From an uncultured Alphaproteobacteria bacterium (GTDB lineage: Bacteria; Pseudomonadota; Alphaproteobacteria; Rhodospirillales; Rhodospirillaceae): a DNA stretch of 64,000 nt. Position numbers and translations under genes: made by a program. Of the stretch, positions 36,829 to 44,582 are shown piece after piece (the stretch's first letter is position 1; the number at the start of each line of letters is the position of its first letter). The stretch spans positions 110,566 through 174,565 of the forward strand of contig CACGTM010000001.1 of assembly GCA_902575965.1 (NCBI GenBank), in the 5' to 3' direction. Under the pieces are notes generated by a model. It did not search any database, was not told the DNA's origin, and was given only the letters and a program-made list of their open reading frames with translations.

Positions 36829-37737
36829 ATGATAAATAGAAACATTGCAATTACTGGAGCGACGGGTTTTTTGGGAAAAAACTTAACTCTCAACCTCTCT
36901 AAAAATGGTTTTAATGTTCGAGGGTTTTCAAGGTCTGAAAAAAGGTCATTTAACAGAAATTCAGTTTTATGGTTTTACGGAAAGCTTGATGATAAAAAAA
37001 TAACAAGCTCCTTCATCGAAAATTGCGAGACAGTTATACATATTGCTGGATTAACAAAGGCAAGAAAACCAAGTGATTTTTATAAAGTTAATAGAGATCT
37101 AACAAGGCAATTTATTGAAATTTGCAAGGATAAAAAAATAAAGAGATTTATATATATTTCATCTTTAGCGGCCAAGGAGCCAGGAATATCACATTATTCC
37201 TCAAGTAAAAAACAAGCTGAAGAATTATTAGATTGTTATAGACCTTTTATGGAAATAATAATCTTAAGACCACCAGTTATTTACGGGCCGGGTGATAAAG
37301 AAGCTTCTATTTTATTTAGAATGACGCTAATGGGAATTGTTTTTGCTCCCGGTGGAAGAGATAATAGAGTTTCAATGATTTATGTTGAAGACTTATGTGA
37401 AGCTATAGAAGCATGCATCAATAAGAATCAGATAAATTATTCCATCGAGATTGATGACGGAAAAGATGGAGGTTATTCTTGGGCTGAGTTAGTTGAAACT
37501 GCTGCAAATGTTCTTAATAAAAAAACAAGAATTGTATATGTCCCAGATTTGATTTTATGGTTTCTAGGTTTTTTTGGTTCATTATATTCATTCATCTTTT
37601 CACCGGTAATGTTAACTTTACACAAAGTACCAGAAATCCTTCACAAAGAGTGGGTTTCTAAGGGTCATAAAATAAAGGGTTGGAAAAGTAAAAATAGTAT
37701 AAATGAAGGCTTCAAAAAGACTTTAAATTTAAGCTGA
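36829..37737 (+). CDS. NAD-dependent epimerase/dehydratase family protein, candidate ceramide reductase CerR
   Basis: A 302-residue extended SDR with ITGATGFLGKNL at residues 8-19, the catalytic Y123 and K127 (HYSSSKKQA), and RPPVIYGPGDKE typical of the extended family. A C-terminal hydrophobic stretch near residues 240-265 (LILWFLGFFGSLYSFIF) suggests membrane association. In the Caulobacter spt locus a protein of this family (CerR) reduces the 3-keto group of the sphingoid base or ceramide. The position between the acyl-ACP synthetase and the ACP supports that role. It starts 22 bp after the ligase gene. Confidence 0.83.
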   Translation: MINRNIAITGATGFLGKNLTLNLSKNGFNVRGFSRSEKRSFNRNSVLWFYGKLDDKKITSSFIENCETVIHIAGLTKARKPSDFYKVNRDLTRQFIEICKDKKIKRFIYISSLAAKEPGISHYSSSKKQAEELLDCYRPFMEIIILRPPVIYGPGDKEASILFRMTLMGIVFAPGGRDNRVSMIYVEDLCEAIEACINKNQINYSIEIDDGKDGGYSWAELVETAANVLNKKTRIVYVPDLILWFLGFFGSLYSFIFSPVMLTLHKVPEILHKEWVSKGHKIKGWKSKNSINEGFKKTLNLS

Positions 37738-37860
37738 TCACAAATTATTTTCTAAAATTACAATTAAGTTTACTTGAATAGATGTCTTAAAAACAAGTAA
37801 AAGTAAATTGTTTTATATAGTGAAAAGCCTTTGGAATGTTATTTACAGGGATGAAAATCT

Positions 37861-38133
37861 ATGATGGTAGGTCTTGAGCCTGACCAATCCTCAAATATCC
37901 GTAAAATTGTTTTAGAGGTTTTGGGAGTTTTTAATAAAAAAGGGATTGCAATAACAGACTCCACTAGTTTTGTGAATGATCTAGAGTTTGATTCTTTGCT
38001 TGTAATGGAATTTATATCTGAGTTAGAAGACCAGCTTGATATATCAGTTCCTATTAACATTTTACCTGATATTGAAACCGTAGGAATGCTTATCGTGAAT
38101 GCAGAGAGAATAGTAAGAGAAGAACATGGCTGA
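37861..38133 (+). CDS. Dedicated acyl carrier protein of sphingolipid locus
   Basis: A 90-residue ACP with the phosphopantetheine serine S45 in LEFDSLLVMEFI, a DSL motif lacking the G-A that precedes it in AcpP (GADSL). It overlaps the serine palmitoyltransferase start by 8 bp, so the two are translationally coupled. In Caulobacter a dedicated ACP hands the acyl chain to SPT. The 123 bp gap before it has a purine-rich AGGGATG about 10 bases before the ATG. Confidence 0.88.
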   Translation: MMVGLEPDQSSNIRKIVLEVLGVFNKKGIAITDSTSFVNDLEFDSLLVMEFISELEDQLDISVPINILPDIETVGMLIVNAERIVREEHG

Positions 38134-39358
38134 CTTATTCGATAGATTTGAGCCTTTGCTAAATAGAAAGAATGACCTGCTAGGAGATACAGGAGCCGAC
38201 CCATTTCAGGTTGAGATGGATGAGGTAATATCGCAAACTGAAGCGGTTGTAAAAGGTAAAAAAATCATTCTTGCAGGCACAAACAATTATCTCGGTCTAA
38301 CTTTTGCTCCTGAAGCGTTAAAGGCTGCCCACGAGGCGCTTGAGCAGGCTGGAACTGGAACTACTGGTAGTAGAGTTGCAAATGGCACATATTACGGGCA
38401 TACCGAACTTGAAGAGACATTGGCTAAGTTTTTAGGAAAAAAACATACGATGGTTTTTTCTACAGGATACCTTGCAAATCTAGGTATTTTATCAACTTTA
38501 CTCGGGCCTGAGGACTATATTTTGATGGATGCTGATTGTCATGCCAGCATCTATGACGGGGTTAGGATGGGGCAAGCTCAAATCATTCGTTTTCGGCATA
38601 ATGACCCAGAAGACCTTAATAAAAGGCTTGCAAGGTTATCAAAGAAAAAAGGTAATAAGCTTATTGTTGTTGAAGGAATTTATTCAATGCTTGGTGACAA
38701 AGCACCTTTAAAAGAAATTGTAAAGGTTAAGAAAAAGTATAAAAATACCTATTTATTGAGTGATGAAGCTCATTCACTTGGTGTTTTGGGGAGGTTTGGT
38801 AGAGGACTGCCAGAAGAGCTTGGTGTCGAGGATGATGTTGATTTTATTATTGGAACTTTTTCTAAAAGTGCTGGTACGGTTGGAGGTTTTTGTGCATCAA
38901 GCCATACAAAGTTTAACCTACTTCGTCTAGCTTCAAGGCCATATATTTTTACTGCCTCCCTCCCACCTTCAGTTGTTGCATCTGCAAGAACTGCTATATC
39001 GCTGATTGAGTCTGGTGGTGCGTTAAGAAAAAGACTAATGAGGAATGCTAAAAAATTACATGATGGTCTTAGTGACTTGGGATTTAATTTAGGAAGCGAT
39101 GTTAGTCCTGTAGTTGCAATAATTGCTCCTGATGTAAAGGTTGGTGTTGAGTTTTGGAGGTGTCTCATAAAAGCTGGTGTTTATGTAAACCTAGCACTGC
39201 CTCCAGCTACCCCCAATAACTTCACTTTGCTTAGGTGTAGTCTATCTGCTTCTCACACTACATCACAAATTGACACTATAATTGATATATTTTCTCAAGT
39301 TGGTTGTTCTCTCGATATTATTCCTAAGTATTCTTCGCAAAAAATTGCAACTGGATAG
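38126..39358 (+). CDS. spt: Serine palmitoyltransferase (alpha-oxoamine synthase family)
   Basis: PLP enzyme that condenses L-serine with an acyl thioester to 3-ketosphinganine, the committed step of sphingolipid synthesis. In the 410-residue protein the PLP lysine is K247 in TFSKSAGTVGG, the cofactor aspartate and histidine are D213 and H216 in DEAHSLGVLG, and the ring-stacking histidine is H139 in DADCHASIYDG. BioF and Kbl belong to the same family, but no biotin or threonine genes are near. ACP fused by overlap, an acyl-ACP synthetase and a CerR-like reductase next door make SPT the best reading. It is soluble, as bacterial SPTs are. Confidence 0.9.
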   Translation: MADLFDRFEPLLNRKNDLLGDTGADPFQVEMDEVISQTEAVVKGKKIILAGTNNYLGLTFAPEALKAAHEALEQAGTGTTGSRVANGTYYGHTELEETLAKFLGKKHTMVFSTGYLANLGILSTLLGPEDYILMDADCHASIYDGVRMGQAQIIRFRHNDPEDLNKRLARLSKKKGNKLIVVEGIYSMLGDKAPLKEIVKVKKKYKNTYLLSDEAHSLGVLGRFGRGLPEELGVEDDVDFIIGTFSKSAGTVGGFCASSHTKFNLLRLASRPYIFTASLPPSVVASARTAISLIESGGALRKRLMRNAKKLHDGLSDLGFNLGSDVSPVVAIIAPDVKVGVEFWRCLIKAGVYVNLALPPATPNNFTLLRCSLSASHTTSQIDTIIDIFSQVGCSLDIIPKYSSQKIATG

Positions 39359-39379
39359 TTTTCTCTAAGGTAAAAAAAT

Positions 39380-40177
39380 ATGAATTTCAAATTAGGTTTT
39401 TGGGCTGACAGAGAATACCATCTAGATAAAATGAATCTCTCTCAATTAATTTCTGCATACTTCCAGTATTATGCTATTGCAGCCTATTTACTTGTAGCTC
39501 TTATGCTTTTTTTGTTTGTGATATTCTCACTATTATCTGGCAATATCAGAATGCTTAACTTACTATTTTCAGTTGTTTCTACAATTATAATTTATCCATT
39601 AGTTTGGTATATTCTTCATAGATGGGTATTGCATTCTCAGTGGATGTGGAAATCAAAAATAACTGCCCCAATTTGGAAACGTATTCATTTTGATCATCAC
39701 GCAGACCCAAATAATTTAAAGGTTTTATTTGGTGCTTTATACACAACATTACCTACAGTAATTATTTCAACGGTTCCAGTAGGCTTTTACTTTGGTGAAC
39801 TTCCAGGAGCGGCAGCTTCTTTATGTACTGGGATTATTACAACCTGCTTCTATGAATTCATTCATTGTATAGAACATTTGGGATATATGCCTAAGTCGCG
39901 ATGGTTAAGAGAGCTCAAAAAACTTCACATGGCTCATCATTTTCATAATGAAACAGGCAATTTTGGGATCACAAATTTTTTGTGTGACTGGATGTTTGGA
40001 ACAATATATAAAAAAAATAATGAAAAACCTCGCTCTGAAACTGTTTTTAATCTTGGTTATGACGAGAGTATAGCGATTAAATACCCTTATGTTGCTGAGC
40101 TTACTCCAGAATGGCCATATGTTGCAGACCCTGTAAAAAGGCAAAAAGTACATCGGACAGGCAGGATAACAACCTAG
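39380..40177 (+). CDS. Fatty acid hydroxylase/sterol desaturase superfamily protein (candidate sphingolipid hydroxylase)
   Basis: A 265-residue integral membrane di-iron enzyme with the family's histidine boxes: H80-x4-H85, H103-x2-H106-H107, H162-x3-H166 and H183-x2-H186-H187. Hydrophobic segments near residues 35-50, 60-80, 120-140 and 145-165 place the His boxes on the cytoplasmic side. Eukaryotic relatives hydroxylate sphinganine at C4 or the amide-linked acyl chain at C2. The gene is 21 bp after SPT, so a sphingolipid substrate is likely, but which carbon cannot be read. A carotenoid hydroxylase is the main alternative. It ends convergently with a 4 bp overlap. Confidence 0.82.
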   Translation: MNFKLGFWADREYHLDKMNLSQLISAYFQYYAIAAYLLVALMLFLFVIFSLLSGNIRMLNLLFSVVSTIIIYPLVWYILHRWVLHSQWMWKSKITAPIWKRIHFDHHADPNNLKVLFGALYTTLPTVIISTVPVGFYFGELPGAAASLCTGIITTCFYEFIHCIEHLGYMPKSRWLRELKKLHMAHHFHNETGNFGITNFLCDWMFGTIYKKNNEKPRSETVFNLGYDESIAIKYPYVAELTPEWPYVADPVKRQKVHRTGRITT

Positions 40178-41085
40178 TTAATACTATTCCAAATTTTTAG
40201 TTTAAAAAAAATTTTTATTGTACTTAAGATGGGTTTTTCTTTCTCTTTTTCAGTCAATTCAATTTTTATGCCCCTATGTCTTTCTAATTTCCATACTAAG
40301 TATTCTATACCACCTTTAAATGTATATGCGGCTTTAATTAGTCTTAAAATATTTAGTGACCTTGTCCAATATTTCCTTAAAAACCATTTTAGTTTTTCCC
40401 ATTTAATCTCAAATGTCCCATATCTCTCTATTTCTAGTTCTTCTAACGCAAGTTTTCCAATTTGTTCATAGCGTTTTTTATTATTTTCAAAAATTGAATT
40501 GATTTTACTTTTACTTTCCGGCCTCAGTTCACAACCGTATGTTAAGTTGAGGCCTTTAATCCAAAGTTCACTAATAGATATTTTTTTCTCTGTTGATTTT
40601 ATTGTATTGTCTAGAAATGTTTTTATTGCGTTACTAAGTGCTTTTGTGACTATTCCCTTTGTTCTTTCGGTGTCGTAATAGATTAATTTTATAGGCTGGG
40701 AAAATCTTCCCCAAAGGCTTGGCGAAAAGCATTGATCACTAGTACCTTTTTTAAAGGCTGTCATAGTGATTATGGCCACCTTAGCTCTACAAATCTTTCC
40801 ATTTCTTTCCAATTCATAGTAATAAACGTTGGGGGGTAATATATGAGAAAAAAACCTCATTAAAGGATTTTTAATGCTTGGATGCAACTTTCTTAAAATA
40901 ACATAAAAATCAAGAAGAAAGCCATCAGATGTGTTAAATCTTAGTGCAGATCCGTAAAAAATAATAGCCATGAGGTCTTTTTTGTATTTTTTAGTTAGGA
41001 AGTTGGTCATTTCTTGTGCTTCAGGAAATGTATCCTTCTCAATTTCCTTAGATATCAATTTAGTTAGATTGCTATTAGTATTCAT
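40174..41085 (-). CDS. Nucleotidyltransferase-fold protein, Tam41-like (candidate lipid cytidylyltransferase)
   Basis: A 303-residue protein I do not fully recognise. It has a polymerase-beta-type nucleotidyltransferase entry IIFYGSALRF (G45-S46), then DGFLLDFYVIL in which D59 is followed by F-Y rather than the usual x-D. Later, SLWGRFSQPIKLIYYD recalls the segment of mitochondrial Tam41 (phosphatidate cytidylyltransferase) that ends with a GR-x-x-KP-like motif. Tam41 makes CDP-diacylglycerol from phosphatidate. The gene overlaps the lipid-kinase gene by 4 bp, so I infer nucleotide activation of a phosphorylated lipid, possibly ceramide phosphate. The C-terminal 80 residues are basic, suggesting membrane contact. 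Confidence 0.6.
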   Translation of the reverse strand: MNTNSNLTKLISKEIEKDTFPEAQEMTNFLTKKYKKDLMAIIFYGSALRFNTSDGFLLDFYVILRKLHPSIKNPLMRFFSHILPPNVYYYELERNGKICRAKVAIITMTAFKKGTSDQCFSPSLWGRFSQPIKLIYYDTERTKGIVTKALSNAIKTFLDNTIKSTEKKISISELWIKGLNLTYGCELRPESKSKINSIFENNKKRYEQIGKLALEELEIERYGTFEIKWEKLKWFLRKYWTRSLNILRLIKAAYTFKGGIEYLVWKLERHRGIKIELTEKEKEKPILSTIKIFFKLKIWNSIN

Positions 41086-42032
41086 CTTATAAAATTCAAT
41101 TTATGACTAGCGCTTATGTTAATCACTTCATTTTTGTTTGTTGTGTAAATTTCACCATCTAAAGTAAAATAGTTGATTGATTTTATGCTTACACTATTTG
41201 GTTTAACAATTTTTTTAAATTTATTTTTTTTTATTTTTTTATGAACCATAATTGGTAGTAGAGCAATTATCGATATCATTTTTTGTTTTATGGTTAGGTA
41301 ACTTATGGAGTCATCTTGATCAATAACTTCTGGTTTTAATGAAAAAAGAAGTCTCGAGAGAGACGTTACAATTAGGATAAAGAAGTTACCTGTTTCACTC
41401 CATATTTGATTCTTTTTATCGTCAATCTCAACGGAATGAATTATATTTACTTTTTTTGAACCAAATAAAGCCTTTTGAATAAAGACTATAAACGCTAAGG
41501 AGTGTGAAAGCCAATTTGGGAAGCCGAGTGGGTATATATATTTTCTACAAAATAGAATGCTGTCTACGATATTTGCTGTTCCAAAGAATGTGCCGTATAT
41601 GTCTGGTTTTCCTTCTCTTGAAACTTTTAAAATTATTTCTGGATGAAAAGATTTATCTAGTTTTCCGTCAAGCTGCTTTTTTATTAGCCTTGATAATACA
41701 ATTTCTCGAGATCCTTGAATACCCCATGACTGCGCTGTCATATTTGTTTTTCCAGAAGAGATTAAAGCTATTGATGGAAAGGATTGATTTTTATAATTAT
41801 TAAACAATGATGATATTACTAGACCAATTGTTCCATCACCTCCATCTATTACTATTGTAGGTATTTGAAGCATTTGTAATTCAATCACAGCTTTGTTTAT
41901 ATCTATAGAGTTTGAGGCATGAAATAATTTGATCCATTTATACTCAGATATAATATGTTTATACCAGTCACTACCTTCCCTATTCTGTGTGCTAAGTTTA
42001 TTTTGAATTATTGCAATTTTATATGAATTCAC
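41082..42032 (-). CDS. Lipid kinase, diacylglycerol/ceramide kinase catalytic family
   Basis: A 316-residue protein with the DAGK-family nucleotide motif IDGGDGTIG (G64-G65-D66-G67-T68) and, later, ALISSGKTNMTAQSWG in the place of the conserved GTxND segment. The C-terminal half has the beta-rich YFTLDGEIYTT motif, in which the D-G-E of this family sits. It is probably an ATP-dependent kinase for ceramide, sphingoid base or diacylglycerol. Caulobacter has a ceramide kinase of this family (CpgB) near its spt genes, which together with the location supports a ceramide substrate. It is first in a minus-strand pair with the Tam41-like gene. Confidence 0.8.
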   Translation of the reverse strand: MNSYKIAIIQNKLSTQNREGSDWYKHIISEYKWIKLFHASNSIDINKAVIELQMLQIPTIVIDGGDGTIGLVISSLFNNYKNQSFPSIALISSGKTNMTAQSWGIQGSREIVLSRLIKKQLDGKLDKSFHPEIILKVSREGKPDIYGTFFGTANIVDSILFCRKYIYPLGFPNWLSHSLAFIVFIQKALFGSKKVNIIHSVEIDDKKNQIWSETGNFFILIVTSLSRLLFSLKPEVIDQDDSISYLTIKQKMISIIALLPIMVHKKIKKNKFKKIVKPNSVSIKSINYFTLDGEIYTTNKNEVINISASHKLNFIR

Positions 42033-42185
42033 TTTTTACCTATTAAAATTAAAATTTGTGAAACTAACCAATTGTTTGATACTGTGATGAAGCAAGGTAT
42101 AAGTTATAAAATATTTTTCTTATATAAGTTATATTATTATTGCATCATCTTTTAGTATTTTTATAATTAAAAAATTAATTATTTC

Positions 42186-43427
42186 ATGGTTTTTATGCTT
42201 AAGTCCCTTGATTTTTACATTTTAAAACAAATAATGCCAACTTTACTAATAACATTGATGGTATCAGCAATAATTCTCTTATTAGAAAGGATGCTCCGTT
42301 TACTTGATTTGGTTGTTGGAAATGGCGTTTCTACTTTTGTAGTTGTTCAAATGTTATTTAATCTAATACCTTATTATATAGGTTTAGCACTTCCAGTTGC
42401 CCTTTTTCTTGGGGTGTTACTTGCTTTTAGAAAGTTGTCATCTCAATCAGAGCTTGATGCAATTCTATCTACAGGGATAGGGCTAAGTAGGGTAATTAGG
42501 GTGGCTGTATTACTTGGATTATTCATGATGATATTTAATCTAATTTTAGTTGGTTATTTGCAACCATACAGTCGTTATGCCTATAGATTAATTCTATTTA
42601 ATATTTCCAGTGGGGTGTTGGAAACAGGGATTGGAGAAGGTGTGTTTATGAATCTTCCTAATGATTATACCCTTCGCGTCCAGGAAGCTAGAAGAGCAGG
42701 AAAGGAGCTATATGGAGTATTTGCACATCATCAATCTGAGGATGGAACTATTGTAACTCTTACAGCTAAAAGGGGCAGGTTAATCACTGGGGGGCTTGAT
42801 GGAAAAACAAATTTAAGATTATATCAAGGTTCGAGGAATAAATGGTCGCCTGGCTCTTACTCATCAGAAACCATAAGTTTTGAAGTATTTGATTGGCCTT
42901 TAAACTTAGAAAAGTTGGTTCAATTTAGAGTTAGAGGAGGAGACGAGAGAGAACTAACTTTAAGTGAGTTATTGGATTCTTATCTTAGTAATGGCATATT
43001 AAAATCAAAAAAAACAAATTTTAATATTGAGAATTCGGTTCAAAAAAATAAAATTGACTCTAATGCTATTAAAGCAGAACTTCATTCAAGGATTGTAATT
43101 TCTTTATCAATTTTAGTGCTTCCATTATTAGCCGCCTCTATGGGAATTATGACAAGAAGGTCAAGTAGGTCATTTGGTCTTGTTTTTGGGCTGATACTTA
43201 TTGTAGTCTATCATGAGATATTAGAATTTTTTGAGGCTATTGCGAGTGTTGGCTTTTTAGCACCTGTAATTGCGTTATGGACACCATTCTTTTTATTTCT
43301 CAGTGCATCGTCATATTTATTTTTGAAGACTGAGATGGTCTCAGGAACAACACCAGTTCAAAATATCGAAGATAAATGGTCTAATTTCTATCAAAGTATA
43401 ATCAACCTTATACGTGAGAAATCATAA
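42186..43427 (+). CDS. lptF: LPS export ABC transporter permease LptF
   Basis: One of the two permeases of LptB2FG. The 413-residue YjgP/YjgQ-family protein has three N-terminal membrane segments (about residues 15-35, 55-75, 98-120), a large periplasmic beta-jellyroll domain (about 130-300) and three C-terminal segments. Typical strings are LALPVALFLGVLLAFRKLSSQSELDA (ends quoted: LALPVALF, SQSELDA) and RIVISLSILVLPLLA. It overlaps lptG by one base. F and G are told apart by order and the N-terminal pattern. Unusually, the pair lies in the sphingolipid locus. Confidence 0.9.
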   Translation: MVFMLKSLDFYILKQIMPTLLITLMVSAIILLLERMLRLLDLVVGNGVSTFVVVQMLFNLIPYYIGLALPVALFLGVLLAFRKLSSQSELDAILSTGIGLSRVIRVAVLLGLFMMIFNLILVGYLQPYSRYAYRLILFNISSGVLETGIGEGVFMNLPNDYTLRVQEARRAGKELYGVFAHHQSEDGTIVTLTAKRGRLITGGLDGKTNLRLYQGSRNKWSPGSYSSETISFEVFDWPLNLEKLVQFRVRGGDERELTLSELLDSYLSNGILKSKKTNFNIENSVQKNKIDSNAIKAELHSRIVISLSILVLPLLAASMGIMTRRSSRSFGLVFGLILIVVYHEILEFFEAIASVGFLAPVIALWTPFFLFLSASSYLFLKTEMVSGTTPVQNIEDKWSNFYQSIINLIREKS

Positions 43428-44518
43428 TGATTTTATCGCTCTACATGACTAAAGCTTTTTTTGTAAGATTCCTTACTATGATGCTAGGTTTAGCGGTTTT
43501 TTTACAAATGTTAGACTTGATGGCTAATGCTGATGTTATCTTAGAGGGTGGTGGTAAACCACTGCAAGTTTTATCTTTGTATACTTTATGGAGGATTCCA
43601 TCAATAATTGAGACAGTCGCACCTCTTGCAGGATTGTTAGCTGCTTTAACAACCTTAGTTGTACTAGCAAATAACAGTGAGATAATTGCTATGAGAGCTG
43701 CGGGGAGATCTGTTTTGAGCCTAGTTGCAGGACTTGTTCTTGCAGGATTACTATCTTCAATAATGCTTTTTATCTTTTCTGATCAAGTGGTTGTTAAGTT
43801 TAATGCTAAACTTGAAGATTGGAGGAGTACAGGTTATCGGCCAGGGGGGCAAACAATAGAAGGTACTGAGGCCTGGGTTATTGAGGATGGAACAATAATT
43901 AGGGTAGGGAATGTTCTTAAAAACGGAACTGTATTGAATGATATTAGATTATTTTTTCAAAAAGATAGTTTTGATATCTATAATATTATTAATATAAGGT
44001 TAGCAATATGGGAGAATAACACCTGGAATCTTTTTGAGGTTGAGAATGTTGGCGGTGTTGATGGCGCTAAAAATACTAGCAGATCAAAGAATATTAGATC
44101 TTGGGAGACAAAGCTTGTTCCCGCTGATTTTAATAAGTTAGCTAATCCACCAAGTGAACTTAGTTATGATGAATTAGAGCATTATGTCAGAGAGGTTGCT
44201 TTGGGTACAAGGCCTTCTTACTACTACGATACTTGGTTACAACAAAAGATTGCTGGACCAGTTGTTTTAGCTCTTATGCCACTTTTGGCTGCAATAGCTG
44301 CATTTGCACAACAAAGACATGGCAGTGCAGTCATTGTTGTTATTTATGGCATAAGTTTGGGTTTTTTCTTTATAGTAACTGATAATTTAATGTTAGCAAT
44401 GGGTCAGTTTGGAGCGCTTCCTCCATTTTTAGCTGCGTGGTTGCCTATAGGGCTTTTTGCAATTATAGGATTATGGATATTATTTAATTTGGAAAATAAT
44501 AACTCCTCAAGTTTATAA
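43427..44518 (+). CDS. lptG: LPS export ABC transporter permease LptG
   Basis: Second permease of LptB2FG, 363 residues, with the same plan as LptF: membrane segments near residues 12-30, 53-75 and 95-118, a periplasmic jellyroll, then three C-terminal segments. ETVAPLAGLLAALTTLVVLANNSEI and MRAAGRSVLSL are family signatures. The ATG overlaps the lptF stop by one base, showing coupling. lptB, lptA and lptC are at 25.5-27.9 kb. Confidence 0.9.
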   Translation: MILSLYMTKAFFVRFLTMMLGLAVFLQMLDLMANADVILEGGGKPLQVLSLYTLWRIPSIIETVAPLAGLLAALTTLVVLANNSEIIAMRAAGRSVLSLVAGLVLAGLLSSIMLFIFSDQVVVKFNAKLEDWRSTGYRPGGQTIEGTEAWVIEDGTIIRVGNVLKNGTVLNDIRLFFQKDSFDIYNIINIRLAIWENNTWNLFEVENVGGVDGAKNTSRSKNIRSWETKLVPADFNKLANPPSELSYDELEHYVREVALGTRPSYYYDTWLQQKIAGPVVLALMPLLAAIAAFAQQRHGSAVIVVIYGISLGFFFIVTDNLMLAMGQFGALPPFLAAWLPIGLFAIIGLWILFNLENNNSSSL

Positions 44519-44546
44519 TTTGATTATCGTTTGATATTTTTATTTT

Positions 44547-44581
44547 TTTAAAGTTATATTAAATTTTAAAGTTATATTAAA
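44547..44581 (+). repeat. Tandem 17 bp direct repeat just before the GNAT gene
   Basis: TTTAAAGTTATATTAAA occurs twice without a mismatch, at 44547-44563 and 44565-44581, separated by one T (period 18). The second copy ends one base before the ATG of the candidate ceramide synthase gene. Each copy contains a TATATT that could act as a -10 element. The repeat replaces any recognisable ribosome-binding site. It may be an operator pair, duplicated promoter element or a replication-slippage duplication. Confidence 0.75.
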
Positions 44582-44582
44582 A

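Noticed and set aside
38770..39168. A 132-codon open frame antisense to serine palmitoyltransferase.
   Set aside because: The plus-strand frame carries the PLP lysine and full SPT sequence; the antisense frame is a shadow.
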